From: Atherinomorus stipes
Taxonomy: Eukaryota; Chordata; Actinopteri; Atheriniformes; Atherinidae
Direction of reading: 5' to 3'
Assembly (NCBI GenBank): GCA_023101725.1
Contig: JALJCO010010195.1
Location: forward strand, 1,178,001 to 1,242,000
DNA length: 64,000 nt
This document shows positions 12,495 to 25,370 of this stretch, piece by piece. The position numbers were made by a program, and so were the translations under genes. Below the pieces are notes generated by a model, which saw nothing but the letters and a program-made list of their open reading frames with translations, had not been told where the DNA came from and made no database searches. Numbering within the stretch: position 1 is the first letter of the stretch; every line of letters begins with the position of its first letter.

Positions 12495-12870
12495 GGCAAA
12501 AAAGGAAAAAAAAAAAAGAAAGAAACAACATTAAAAACATCAATTAAGAAAAAACATCAACCATTCGGTAAGCACAAGTAAACCCCCCAAAAACACATTT
12601 CAGAGACACAATCTTCTAGAGAATGCAAAAATGAGAGAAAAAACAAGAAAATCAAAAACGAAACACCTAGAAAACATCAGCAGCTTAGAAAGCAACAGCA
12701 AAACCATTAACGAAGCATTTTTTAAATGACAACATTCAGTGAGAAAACAAAAAAAGAGAAAGCAGTAAACGCAACATTTAGTAAAACACAGCATTTTGGA
12801 GAACATACAGTAGCAACAAAAAAGACAAAAAAAGAATTACAGTAAACAGAAGAACATTGAATAAAACATT
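12495..12870. repeat. Degenerate A-rich tandem-like repeat
   Basis: The block repeats words such as AAAACA, AACATT, CAGTAAAC and AGAAAGCA at irregular intervals, as in a decayed A-rich minisatellite. No clean period is visible and there is no coding content. Confidence 0.45.
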
Positions 12871-15800
12871 TCCAACCCTGTGTTGGGATGTGCTATAGCC
12901 GGTCCAAATCAATGTTCCATAAATAAAAAAAAATCCTCAAAAATTGTACCATGACCATTTTTTCTGCTTTAATTTACCAGAGTCTTCCCGGAGATGCAGA
13001 TTACATGATGATGTATATGTTCTACATCTAATCATGTTCTCATTACATGGTGAAGTCTGACTAACACTACTGCTGCATGATGTCATTCCCCTGCCAAGTC
13101 TTCCTACATGTCAGTGTGCACACATTATACACTGTTGATTTAGTTGCTAATGAGGAGGTGGTGGGATGTAGGATGATGGGGTTTGGCATAAGTCCAGCTT
13201 TTTAAAATGTTATTGTGTAATTTGAAATGTAGTGTAATCTGTAGGAATGCGGTGGACTTCCTATTTTGTTGTTTTTGTTGCTTTTTCCTTAAATGTTTAG
13301 TTTACTACTATTACCCTGTTTTTACTGTTGTACTTAATGAAATTTTCTGCTGTGTAATTTTTTATTTTATGTTCATTGAAACATAGACAGATTTTGCTGG
13401 TTTTGTTGCCTTATTTTTTTCCCCCCAATTTTGTCGTATTTTGCACCCCAGGGAAAGAGGGGAAGCGCCAAGGCACGATCTCTCCAGCTTCTTCAGTTGC
13501 AGTCAAGTCACACGACACGTGTGAAGCACAGAGACAATTAATGAAGGGAAGACAAGTGTTTTGAAAGGCTGTGAATGACATTTGAGTGTTGGCAAGGAGA
13601 GAAAAAAAAGAATTTTGAAGTTTTTCTTATACTCCCTCCTCCTTATGCGTTTGCCCAAGATGAATTGGCTTTTCAGATTTAAGAAAGTGCATGGCTGAAA
13701 TACAAAAAGAGGCTCATCTATCAGCCCCTGAATAGTGAGAGAAAATCCTGTGGCTGTGTGGAAGGAGGGGGAGCTGAGGAGGGGGTGCATTGCTGGTCTC
13801 TGATTAGACCCTGGGCCAGTTCTACTCAGGGGCTTGCAGCGCAAACATCAATCCTCTCTTCTTCCACTTCAAATCCTTTGAACCATTTGAGACAATTTCT
13901 CCACTGTAAGCCCCCTTTTAAAGATTTTCTTTATCAAAAGTGCCAGAATATGTGTCAGTGAGCACTTATTGCAGCTTGGTTGTTTATCATGAAAATTCTA
14001 ACTTGTCAGAGGCAAACTCTGGGGATCAGTAATGGAGTAAAAAAAGAAAAAACAAAAAAACATTCCTACTGCACTTCCATCAGTCTGATGCAAACTGTCC
14101 AGGGTCCACTGAGTGAAAAGAAGCCGCAGATTAGGCTGTAGGAGGAAGACGAGTGGCAGCATGTCATTCAAAACACAGAATGGTAGAAATACTGATAAAT
14201 TTTAACAAGCCTGCTATCCTCTTAACACACTCTCGCAAAAAGAGCATAACCAATTACACACAGGGCTGCATTATAGAAGGCTTTTATAATATTTTCAGGG
14301 CGTCAAGATCTTAATTTTTGATGCTGCTTCATGTGGATCCAGAGTATAAATTGGCCTTCCCAGTTTGCTGAAGTGATAAGAGGTAAACAGCAAAAACCAA
14401 TAACTGTCAGCTGAACATTAAATCAAACTGACATGTCTCTTAAAAGGTACGGCCATGAAAAATTAACTGGGGGATTTTTGAGAAGCCTTAAAATGGGGAG
14501 TTTTTCATCCATCTCAGCAAGTGTGAGCTATATTTTTCACACTATGACTGGCTCTAGTCTGAGCCTGGTACACAAACAATTTACCTGGCAAACACTTCAT
14601 TTATATATCAACAGAAATAAAGTGAATTAAAATAGTCTAACAATAATAAGAAAAATACTCCTTATTTCAGATATTATTAATTTTTGCTCATAATCTTTGG
14701 TCATAAGCTTTGTGTTTTTTTTTTTTACCTCGCATCTTGTTCTCGTGTTCCAGCAAAGCAAATCAAAGCAGGTTAGCTTGACATGGATATACCGACTCAG
14801 GTCGAAACGGTGACTTTGACTTCCTGTTATACAAGATCTGAACATCCTGTCTCAGCCGATTCTGTGACCCGTGAGAAGGGACTTTAAAGATTTTATGGGC
14901 TCAGTCAATCTTTGCTATGTCCCAAGTTCAGGAAAACTGAGAGTGAATCAAGTAAAAACCCCAGCAGAGCAAGAGTGACATTAAATCCTTAATAGTTATT
15001 GGTGAGATATTAAGGGATTACAGCACCACAGGATCCCGCCACTGAATGGAAAACTCTCTGTCGAATATCCTCTCTCAGATTACCACGTTACATGCTGATG
15101 TGTCTAACAGCCCTTCTGTGTATACCATAAATCTCATCAAAATGTGCATGTATGGCAGTTTGGGGAATGCAGCCTAAAATTAGAGAGGGGAGCACTTCAT
15201 TGCCCTGACACATGTAGGTCTTGAGTCACTTGGCTTTGCCTGGTTTCCACCGAGCAATCACACAAGGATTGAGCAAAGGTACAGCAAATTTAAACATGTC
15301 AGCCAATTTCAAATGTGTGAAGCAACAGAGTGCTTCAGCAGTGCTGGCGGCTCATGGCCTTGGGCCTTGGGCTGTCTGAATCTGAAATTCACAGTTCACA
15401 GCACACCCGGAGATGGAGCCGTAGAATCCTTGATGCCCTGCACAATGAGGCCATTTCATAGTAGATCACGGTAGTCTCTTGCTGGTGTTGATGGGGGAGG
15501 AAAAGCATTTTGACAGGCCAATGAAGAATTTATTTGAAATGTCTTGTGGTGTTGGAAGATTTGCGTGCTCTTCAAAAAGCTATGTGCGAAAACATCAGAG
15601 AGGCCACAGATATAAGTTGATGCAAACATTGATCCAGCCTGGTTTGAGTATTTTATCAATATTCACACCAACTAGATAGATGATCACCCCTTCATCCACA
15701 CAATCATGTTTTGTTTAGGTTTTTTTTTTTTTTTCTTTTTTTTTTATTTTACACGTCTGAGCTGTCAGTTTGATTCAGCACATCACTGCTGACAGTGTGT

Positions 15801-16280
15801 CCACATAGCCTTAGCAAAACTACACAGATTCGATGGCAGCTAGCTGTGCACAGCAGTTTGTATGGAAACATGCAACCAAGAGAGAAAGACAGTGAACATG
15901 AGGGAGAATCAGAGAAAGAGATTAAGCCTGACAAGACAGTTCTCTGCTTGATTTTGTGGTGACAGGCTGTGACAGTGCTTGAAGAATACCGGTAGAAAAC
16001 AACAGTGGAGAAATTTGCTTAGAGCTCATGTGTTTCTTGCAAAATACCTACTGAGAGTACTGTGTAGCTCTTTAGCTGGTCTATTTTCCTTACTTTTCTT
16101 TAAGGCTTATTATGTCTTTTGTCTTTGTCGCTAATCTACAGAAGGGACAAAAAGAAAGAAAGGCATCAGCTGTGTCTGGTGCACTCAGCCCAGAGGCCAG
16201 CATTCAAGACAAGAGTCTTTATTCAGATAAACAGTCTCATAACAAAATGTGTCGCCACTGTTTTGGTCTGGATTGCAAAA
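12871..16280. other. Non-coding DNA, nothing recognised
   Basis: AT-rich intergenic DNA. It includes T-runs at about 14717-14728 and 15719-15746. No open frame shows family resemblance. Confidence 0.5.
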
Positions 16281-16282
16281 TA

Positions 16283-17762
16283 CACTGCTCAAAAAATAAA
16301 AGGAACGCTTAAACAACCCATCCTAGACTTTGATGAATGAAATATTCTCGTTTAAAATCTTTAGTCATTACATAGTGGAATGTGTTGAGAGCAAAAGTCA
16401 TAAAGGATGATCAATGGATATCAAAATCAATAACCATTGAGGTCCGTATTCAGAATCCTACTCAAAATAAAAGTGGAAAGATCAGATCACAGGCTGACCC
16501 AACTTCTGTGGAAATCCCTGGAGACAGTTCAAAATGAGGTTCAGGGGTGTTTGTGGCCTCCACGTGCATGTATGCACCCCTACAACATCTGGGCATGCTC
16601 CTGATGAGACAACAGATCTTCTAAAGGAATCTCCTCCCAGACCTGGATCAAGACATTAGTCAATCCCTGTGTGAAAGGAGACATGATGTCACAGAGGTGC
16701 TGGGTTGTATTCAGGTAAGGTGAATAGGCAGGCCAGCCCATAGCATCAATGCCTTTGTCATGCAGGAACTGCTGACACACTCCATCCATACCGAGCATCA
16801 TTGCGCATCAAAAGGAACCGAAGTCCCACTGCAGCAGCAGATATGCTGAGGATATGCCTCCTCAGACCATCGCTGACCCACTGCAAAACCAGACATGCTG
16901 GATGTTGCAGGCAGCAGAATCATCATCACCGTGTTTTCATAGACTCTCTCACGCCTGTCACATGTGCTCAATGAAGCTTTCATCCATGAAGAACACAGGA
17001 CACCAATGGTGAATCTGCTAATCCTGGTAAATGCCAGTCAGGCTGCATGATGCTGGGTTGTCAGCACAGGTCCCACTTGTGTAGGTCAGGCCCTCATACC
17101 ACCCTCATGGAGTCTGTTTCTGACAGTTTGAGCAGAAACATGCACAATCGTGACCTGTTAAAGATAATTTTGTAGGCCTCTGGCCATGCTCAACCTTTTC
17201 CTTCTTGCACAGAAGAGGAGGTAGCGGTCTTGCAGCTGAGTCGTTGTCCTCCTAAGGCCCACTCCACATCTCCTTGTATACTGGCCTGTCTCCTGGTTTC
17301 TCCTCCATGCTCTCGGCATGGTGCTGGGAGACACGGCCAAACCGTCTTGTCACAGCGCGCATTCATGTGCTATCCTGGATGAGCTGCACTACCTTGGCAA
17401 CTTCTGCATGCTGCATACACTTCCTCATGTTACCTCTAGAGGTGGGGGCTCTGGCAAAATGCAAACAAGACCAAAAATCAGCCAAAAAGGATTAAGACAG
17501 TGAAATGCTCTGTGGTCACCACCTGCAAGAACATTCCTTAATCAACACATTCTAATAGAGGTTGTCTTGCTAATTGCATCATTTCTACCTGTTGTCTGTT
17601 TCATTTGTACAACAGCAGGTGAAACTGATTCACAATTACTGTAGTGTTACTTCCCAACTGGACGGATTGATGTCCCAGAAGTGGAACTAAATTTGACTTA
17701 CATGGTATTGACAATGTTTTTTTTATTTCTATATATATATATTTTTTTTTTTTTTGCAAGTG
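16283..17762 (-). mobile_element. Tc1/mariner-type transposon, degenerate full-length copy
   Basis: The left end reads TA-CACTGCTCAAAAAATAAA (16281 on) and the right end TTTTTTTTGCAAGTG-TA (to 17764). The interior matches, in inverse orientation, the fish Tc1-like family whose termini read CACTGCTCAAAAAAATAAAG. The flanking TA dinucleotides (16281-16282, 17763-17764) are the expected Tc1 target duplication. Length is about 1480 bp. The right terminus has decayed into T- and AT-rich sequence. It carries a broken transposase gene on the minus strand. Confidence 0.82.
16560..17440 (-). pseudogene. Broken Tc1/mariner transposase
   Basis: Minus-strand fragments in shifted frames resemble Tc1 transposase in order: an N-terminal DNA-binding part (AWRRNQETGQYTRR, about 17158-17340), a catalytic start (MDES, near 16985, then LSTCDRRERVYE), and a C-terminal part (GVCQQFLHDKGIDAM, then SPYLNTTQHLCDIMS, then VLIQVWEEIP). 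Frameshifts, stops and an internal deletion before GVCQQF break the frame. In the catalytic triad the last acidic residue (family SPDLNPIEH) is Q here, and the second Asp motif (QDNARPH) is altered. The copy is inactive. Confidence 0.82.
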
Positions 17763-17764
17763 TA

Positions 17765-18264
17765 AGTTTAATAACAACAACAAAGGTTGCAAAATCTTGA
17801 CAAAGTAGTTTTCTTTCTATTTTTAAGTAACCTTTCTTCAACTTTAATGCCGTCAAGTTAGTTTCTTTGTTTCTTTTACAGAAGACACAAAGTTTTTTTG
17901 TTATGATAAAATTTAGGCCGTAGGCTAGATGTTTTTGATTTCAATAAATGTAGAAATGGCTACAAGAGAAATGTAGACACTATTTGAATTTTCTACAAAT
18001 GTGGAATGGTAAAGTTTGACTGGTGACTGGGTTTTGTAAAGATTTTGAAAAATGGCAGATGCTGTCAAAAATGACATGCTTCAAGCTGTATTTTCAGGTT
18101 GTCCAACACTGCCAAGATAAACTATATCTAAAAGCTATAGCTTTCAGACTTTTGAGAGAACTGCACAAGTTATTTCACTGCTATTTTGAAGAAATCTACA
18201 GAGAATTCTTTATTTTCACCTGACTTAATGGTTTTGTCTAATGATCTTTTACTGATGCTTGCAC
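17765..18264. other. Non-coding DNA, nothing recognised
   Basis: Short intergenic stretch between two DNA elements, without gene or repeat signature. Confidence 0.5.
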
Positions 18265-18269
18265 CTCTT

Positions 18270-18478
18270 CAGGGGTGTCCAGTTCTGGTCCTCATGGACC
18301 ACAATCCTGCAGGTTTTCCATGTGTACCAGCTCTAACACGTCCGACTCTAATCAGTGAGTTATTGTCCATAACCTCACAAGATGCTGAGCCATATAATTT
18401 GGGTCAGGTTTGTTGGAGCAGGAAACGTTGAAAACCTGCAGGACTGTGGCCTCTGAGGACTGACTTTGGACACCCCTG
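18270..18478. mobile_element. Short inverted-repeat element (MITE) with CAGGGGTGTCC ends, 209 bp
   Basis: The element starts CAGGGGTGTCC (18270-18280) and ends GGACACCCCTG (18468-18478), a perfect 11-bp inverted repeat. Similarity continues imperfectly inward to CCTGCAGGTTTTC on both arms, about 48 bp in all. CTCTT occurs directly outside both ends (18265-18269, 18479-18483), a possible 5-bp target duplication. The terminus resembles those of hAT-related short elements common in fish. No coding capacity. Confidence 0.8.
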
Positions 18479-18949
18479 CTCTTTACCAATACAATGGACA
18501 TAAGTAAAAATAGCCTTTTTATTGCCTTCAGCATGTCCGTCTGGGTACACAGAAACCTATACAAACAGCATCCTAAGATCCATGAGGTCAGGTGGGTGAA
18601 TTGTGTAAGATAGAAAAGGCAAAGGGAAAAAGACCTCTTCTGTGCTTTTAAAAGTTTGTGAAGCACACGCTTTATAGAGGGAAGTTTTTGAGGCGTTGGT
18701 GGGGGGGTCATGTTGCACAATTACTGTATGCAAAGCTAGGTTTGAACTTTCCCAAAAGAAAATTTAGAGTAGACACATTGGAAGTTCAATTAATTACAGA
18801 TGGAGCCAAATGTTAGCCTTTGTAGCACTTAGTCTGGTTTCAAAAAGCTTAAAGTTCTGATGACACGACCTTAACTTCAAGTAACTTCCCATACAACAAC
18901 ACACCAAGACAAAATAAGTAGTTCTGTGCAGTTAGAAGTTAATCAGAAG

Positions 18950-20060
18950 TGTATTTACGTAAATATCCGATGTTTAGGAGGCTGGGCTTAATGCTAATAG
19001 CTTTTCAGTCCTGAACCTAGCCGCCATGATGTGTCGTCAGCGACATACAGAGTTGCAGTCCGCCCACTGAGTTACATATATAATCTAAGCCGTGGAAAAC
19101 ATGAAAGATGGCTCCAGAACAGCTAGATTGGAACTGGTTTGTGTGGTGGGATCATCAGCCAGTTCAGAAAAGTGTGATAATGCTGAGGAATTTGGGGAAA
19201 TCACATTTTACAAGCTAGAACCGGAGTAAAACTGTAGCCAACTGCCTACAATCTGTCTCCCAGCCTCACGTCAACTTGTTCAGCTAAAAGCCTGCAAGAC
19301 CACACCGAGGGAACTCAAAACTGTAATGAGCGACCCGGAACAGCACAAGCACACCCACAATTCATAAGGAGCTGCACCGGTTTGACATAGAGCCAGGCAT
19401 GACAGAGACGAGACACTCGTTCCCTGCGTTTGCTCGCGGCTAACGGCTAGCTGTGAGCTGGCCGTGATAAATAATTAACCTTTAAAAAAAGAGACGATAA
19501 CAACTTACATGGTTCCAGTCAAGTTTGAAATAGTTCCTGTTTATAAGGATGAGGATGGAGGGAAGGATGTATCTTTGGAAGCAGCTGGAGGAGATCTGAT
19601 GACCGGAGACATTCATATAACCGAGCCGCAGCTGTCTGTCAATACAGCAGCTGTATGACCGATGTGATGAAGCAACGATGGTTGAAAAAGAATATTCCAG
19701 AGGAGATGATCACAGTTTCATTGTGTTAGAAGTCTCCGGTAAACAGACGCTGTAGACAGGAGAGACGTGCAGAGGGCTCCTACTGCTGCCTATTGTTTCC
19801 CGTTAAGTCCAACTCCGACCTGCTTCTCTATCCTCTTCAAAATAAAATTCTAAGTCTGTAGGAAACCTAGATAAACTAATGCTGTACTTACGAGCTTTTA
19901 ACCATTAACTGTCAATACAATTTGAAGGCTGAGTCGTTACTGTTTGTCTGTAAAGCTGGAAAAGGAACTTAAAAACCACAATGACGCCACTTCAATGTCA
20001 AATAAGCTGCGAAGACTCTCTGGCGGATGTCACATCCGGTTTCGGCTAACAGCGCCACAG
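18950..20060. other. CpG-richer block of unknown origin, possible DNA element
   Basis: About 1.1 kb with clearly more CpG and GC than the flanks and no open frame above 60 codons. Words such as GCGGCTAACGGCTAGC and ACATCCGGTTTCGGCTAAC resemble interiors of fish non-autonomous transposons. I found no convincing inverted termini or target duplication. A CpG island or an old processed sequence are alternatives. Confidence 0.35.
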
Positions 20061-22560
20061 TCTGGTCAGATGTGCTGAAAAGCAGCAATGTTTTCTAAAA
20101 ACTCATCTATGCAGCTGCGCTTGTTTCTGTTTCATAGATCATCATGAAGAACGTTTTGGTCGATAAAACATGGCAAAATGTGTCATCAGCACTTTAAGCA
20201 ACATGCAAAATGTTTAACAATAAGCTGCAGTGTAGTAGCCTTTTCATGGCTAATGTTTGGAAAACATGCTGAAAAATCAAGCACACGTTACTTTAAATTT
20301 TTGCCTCTTGTATAGTGATTTGTATAGATTGGAGCTGTGCCTTGGAGACACACAGACCAACGGTTGCCTGGGCTGGGTGAATATCTGTGAAACAGACAGT
20401 ATGTACAAGCCTGAGGGCATGTGAAATAATTTACTTTTGTGCTGTACTCCTGTCTAACTGTCACTGTCTTTTATTTCCAGTCAAGTGCAGATCATTATCA
20501 GCCAGATTGGTTTTCTAGCACTGTTAGTTTTAATATTTTAAAACTGGTTCTTCTGTTGGGGTTCCTGGTGGCAGAGTATGGGTGCACCAGAGACAGCTAG
20601 AATTTATCTGTTGCACTTTGAGAAGAACTGTGTGGTTGTACATTTGGGTTGTGTTGCTTGAAGGGTTTGATTTGTATTGGGGCACCTGTCAGTTTTCAGT
20701 CACCTTCTTTATTACTGTAGCTCTTTTCAAAGAACAACTGAGAGATTTTAATTTAATCTGATCACTAACAACACTCTAGATAATCTATTGATTGCTGTAT
20801 TAATTATTAGTTAAATGCATTGGAGTCAGAGGTATCAGGCTCAGGCTGCAGAATAGCTCCTGATTATACAGTTCAGGGTTTGAATTAGCCATTGCTCTTG
20901 TAGGAGACAGTTTTGCCTTTTCTTCTTACTCAAGCGGCTTTCCTTATTTTGTTCATTTATATATTTATTTATCTTTTTTTTTTTTTTTATAACAGATAAT
21001 TTACACCTCTATTCAAGCAGATCTTAGAGGAGAAGGAGTGACCTATGACTCCACTCTCCTCTTCAGGGTCTACCTCTTTTGAGATCTGCAGCGCTCAATA
21101 ATCCTTGGAGCACTTTACTATTGTATGAGAGACCATAAAGGAAACAGAGCGAAGAGCACACCAAAATGAAAGAAAAAAAAATATTTGACTGAAAATTTTA
21201 TTCTCAAATAATTACATTGGTAGGCTCTGCATCCCTTTATTAGCCACAATCACATTGCAAGTTATGCTAAACTGGCCCATGTTGTCAAGACACACACTGC
21301 ATAATTTAATGGCTGTTGGTCAGTTAATAACTCTACTGAGAACTCATGTCATAATTCCTCCATCAAATACTGACTCCAAACATGTGGGACTTAACAGTCT
21401 TGTTTAGGCTTTTTGCAGCAAATACTAAGAACAGACAGAAGCTGAGAGGGGTCATACTTGGAAAATATTGTACACATCATTATCTTGTGATAACATGTTA
21501 ATTGTTTGTGAAAAAAAAAACAAACATAATAAGAGCATATAGTTCTTCTTATTGTTGTTGTATCCAGAAAAGACCCTACTGGGAAGCAATTAGAATAACT
21601 CAGCTTCATCTTTTCATGATCTCAAAAGAACAAAGCTCTACAGTATCTCTCGATAAGTTACGAGGTGGTTATCTTGAGAAAACAAAGGGTCAAATTCTTA
21701 AGATAATGAGACAAATGAACTTGTTATCATAAGAAAACAAGCCTTGTGATCTAATGGCATCAAAATAAATACTTAATTGAAGGCTTGGCTGCTTTTAGCT
21801 TTCGTACCAATATTTGTAACGGCTTCCAGTGCTGCACTCATGGTACATTCAGATGTTTATGGGGAATGGTGAAATTTCAGCTTCCATTTGGTCAAAATAA
21901 CAGAAAAACACTGCCATAGTCAATAGTTTTTTTGTTGTTGTTGTTTTAGGATAGAGATCCGTTTTATTAAAGATGTCTGTTTTCTTTAGCTACCACTCTA
22001 AAAAGAGTATCTGGGCTGTAGTTGATACTACTGTAAAAACTTATTTACACTGATCTAACTTAATTATTTTGATTTGATAATTAAATCTTTTTTTTTTTTT
22101 TTTTTTGTCAAATCAACTACTAAACCCCACTTTCTAATCTGACATAAATTTATCCTTTCACTCAAAATAAATTCATTAAGTCGTTTCTGCTTTAGCATGC
22201 ACGAACAATAAAGGAGGCTGTTTTCAACACTCAACATATCTGGACCACAAAGGCTCATGGGAGAAGCTAATTCAACAGGAAATTACCCCCTATTCAGAAG
22301 TAGGAGTTGGGGTAATCTTATAAATTTCGATGTTATGAGTGTTGTAGTCTAGGCACTTTTGGTGTTACAGTATGTTCACATTCAGAAAGATTTTAGAAAT
22401 ACTGTTCAGTTTGGATGTTAAAGTTGCACTATGAGATGTGAGTAAGAACATGTACACGGAGAGAAACTTAAAACACCCCCATATTCAGATGTCAGGAGAT
22501 TACAGGATGGAGTGATATTAAATTTCAGATAGTTGATATAGACTACTTGTAGTTTATGGA
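20061..22560. other. Non-coding DNA, nothing recognised
   Basis: AT-rich intergenic DNA with T-runs at about 20971-20988 and 22088-22106. Short open frames have no domain signal. Confidence 0.5.
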
Positions 22561-22570
22561 ACTTAAAATT

Positions 22571-23192
22571 CGGCGATACCGATATTGATACCAGTACAGT
22601 ACTGATCTTTTGTCTTTAGAAAGAAATTCCCATGATAGTACATTTTGCATTAATGTCTTTTTGAATGCAAAGGCAATATTAGATATAATGTAAAAACATG
22701 AACACTGTGAAAGAAATGCTTTTAAAACAATTGTAAATTCTTGTGATAATTTATTGTAGATTTAAACAAAAATAGATTAACTAGGACGTCTTTCAATTTT
22801 ATCAAATAACATGATGTATACTATCTAAAATAATCAAATTTATTGAGTAGAAAATGTTAAAATAGAAAATGTAACAGTAATATTACAAGTTTACCAAAAC
22901 ATAATGTACAATAACTGCATTAAACCACTGAAAGACAACAAAACATCATAATCATCATCACTAACAGTAGCAACATCATCATGACATATGATAGGCTACC
23001 ACCATCATGCGACACAGTAGCTAGAATCTGGCTGCTTTCATCATTTCATTGCCTAAAACTCCCACAAGTAGAAACAAATTGCATGTTTTGTATCTGTGCA
23101 GTGGTATCACGATACTCAAAGTATCGATTCTGATATTTTGTCTGGCTGGTATCAAAGTAATGACTCCAATGTATCGATATGCCCATCGCTAT
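22571..23192. mobile_element. Candidate hAT-like MITE rich in GTATCGAT words
   Basis: The left edge reads CGGCGATACCGATATTGATA and the right edge GTATCGATATGCCCATCGC, which pair imperfectly as inverted repeats (GCGAT...ATATCGATAC). Just inside the right end, CACGATACTCAAAGTATCGA adds a sub-terminal palindrome. Such TATCGATAC-rich ends occur in hAT-type elements. The interior is AT-rich and non-coding. No target duplication was resolved, so the borders are uncertain. Confidence 0.4.
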
Positions 23193-23548
23193 GAGGAATG
23201 ACCAAGATAAAAAAACAACATAATCAACATATAAATTGTGTTGCTCTTCTATCGCAGACTTTGGATTAACTCTGGTGGAAATTTAAACTGAGTAAACTTG
23301 TACTGATCAAAATAAATGATGAATTGAATTAAAAGTAATAATTTCTATCAATTAAATCTATCTAGTCCACACAACTTAATTTTATTTCTGTATATGTGAC
23401 CAATTGAAGAAATATTTTAAAGGGCGTTCAACTTGGTTCTCTTATCAGTGTATGTCAATTTAGTATGCTTGGTATGCTTGTAAACATTTTTTATCTATTC
23501 GCTGTGTTCTTTGGTATTTGTGATATATGAATCATCTACTGATAAATG

Positions 23549-23883
23549 CACGGTGGCGTGGTGGTTAGCACTGCAGTCTCACAGTAAGAAGGTCACTAGT
23601 TCAATTCCCGGCTGCGGAGGGGGTTTGATCAATTCCAACAGTGGCCTCCCTGTGTGGAGTTTGCATGCTCTCCGTTCTCTCCGTGTACTCCGGCTTCCTC
23701 CCACTGTCCACAGACATGCATGTTAAGTTAATTGATCACTCTAAATTGTCCCTAGGTATGAATGTGTTGGCCCTGCAACAGACTGGCGACCTGTCCAGGG
23801 TGTACCCCGCCTCCTGCCTGGTAATAGCTGGGATAGGCTCCAGCATCCCTCCTAAACTGGATAAGCAGTACAGAAAATGATTG
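23549..23883 (+). mobile_element. tRNA-derived SINE, near full length (335 bp)
   Basis: The 5' part resembles a tRNA with polymerase III boxes: an A-box-like TGGTTAGCACTG (about 23562-23573) and a B-box AGTTCAATTCCC (23598-23609). The body contains GTGTGGAGTTTGCATG, CGACCTGTCCAGGGTGTACC and GGATAGGCTCCAGC, words found in abundant dispersed fish repeats. It ends in a short TGAC-type tail. An 11-bp direct repeat with one mismatch (ACTGATAAATG 23538-23548, ACTGACAAATG 23884-23894) flanks it, as expected from LINE-assisted insertion. I do not assign a family name. The open frames across it are incidental. Confidence 0.75.
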
Positions 23884-25332
23884 ACTGACAAATGATTAAT
23901 TTGTTCTTTCTAGGTTCACGTATGGTAATGTCATTGGTTGTGGGGAATCAACCACTCCCTATTTAAGATGGCTTCTCACAAACCAGAAAAGTGTGCCGGA
24001 TGGAGGTCTAACACAGAAATGTTGCAAATAAATTCCTTTATGCAAGTTGGACAGTGTGCGGGAGTCTTTCTGTTAATTTTGGTAATTTTTCTCCCACGCA
24101 CCTGTCACATTACATAGATGTGCAAAGTGTTCTCTTTAATCATGGCAGCTTCCATTTGGTGAAATATTTACGAAATATCATTTAGAAGTCAGATTTCTTT
24201 GTCAGGATGAAGAGCTGGTGAAGCACTTTTACTTAGCTTTTCTATTTTTTGTGTTCAGTACACAGCTAATAATGAGATTTAATGTTAAAAGCAAAGCAAA
24301 AAAATCAACAAAAAAGTTTAAATTTCCTGCTTCTGATGTACAAGAAATACATCATCTAAATTTGAAAGGGGATACAAAAGCAGATTGGATAACTCGTGAA
24401 GTGATGCACCTTTACCACACAAATCTGCGTGTTGCTATTTTTACCTTCTTTTATTTTTTTTTCAAGTTTATGTGTTGGTGGTGACTTCAGACACGTATGC
24501 AGTAAAGAAGAAAATGCTTTCTTCCATATGTCTACAATGTACAGTACATTATTTAAAACAAAAAGTTGCTTTTTATTAACCAACTCATCCTTCTGTGGAG
24601 CTGTGTCTTATTTTTCAACTCCAGCATTGTGTGCCAGCATAAATATCTGGATGCTCCTGGGCTGTTTCACACACACATACGGTCACAGAAACACTTGCAC
24701 AAAGGTTAATTAGGCACAGGTGTGTTTCACTGACCTGCTTCATTGCTTGTTGCTCCTTCCAAAGCTCAGTCTCTGCCCTGTTGGCCACACAACTTTAACC
24801 TGAGACACCAGGTCACAGCCAAGATTGAGGCAGCTGAATTCACTCTCTGCAAACATCAGATTTTCTCTAGAAATATAGATGTGGAGCTTGATAAAGCTTC
24901 AAAACACAACCCACACTTTTATTCTTTCATGCTTGTTGCAGATAATTCATCTCTGAGTAAAATTTACACAGTATCTGCAGCACAAGCAGATACTTAGAAA
25001 TTAACTAAAAATTCCTCTATGCATGCATTCCATTTCATGTCTACAGCAATGGATAATTGAAACAGAATTCAAATGGATTATGTGTGGAAGCCGTTTGCCT
25101 CTCTCAAACATCTACATAGCTGGTTGTCATGCCACCATTTCTTTAACATGAGAACAACAAGGAGAAATTGAACATATTCTGAAAGCTCCACACTGTAGAA
25201 ACTGGTGTAAATATTAAATTATACTTCTGTCTGCTCTTAGAACATTAAATAGAGCCCCCTCTGTTCACTGTCTCTGTATGATGTTGAATATATCTATGGC
25301 TGACAGTGCTGATAGCAGGTGCATAATAGAGA

Positions 25333-25370
25333 AAATCTAAAGTTTCTGAACAACTGAAAACTTTAGATTT
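25333..25370. repeat. Perfect 13-bp inverted repeat with 12-nt loop
   Basis: AAATCTAAAGTTT (25333-25345) and AAACTTTAGATTT (25358-25370) are exact reverse complements around a 12-nt spacer. It could be the core of a tiny MITE or chance structure in AT-rich DNA. Confidence 0.6.

Noticed and set aside
23511..23880. Overlapping open frames of 71 and 79 codons
   Set aside because: They lie inside the tRNA-derived SINE and recur wherever that repeat occurs; not a gene.
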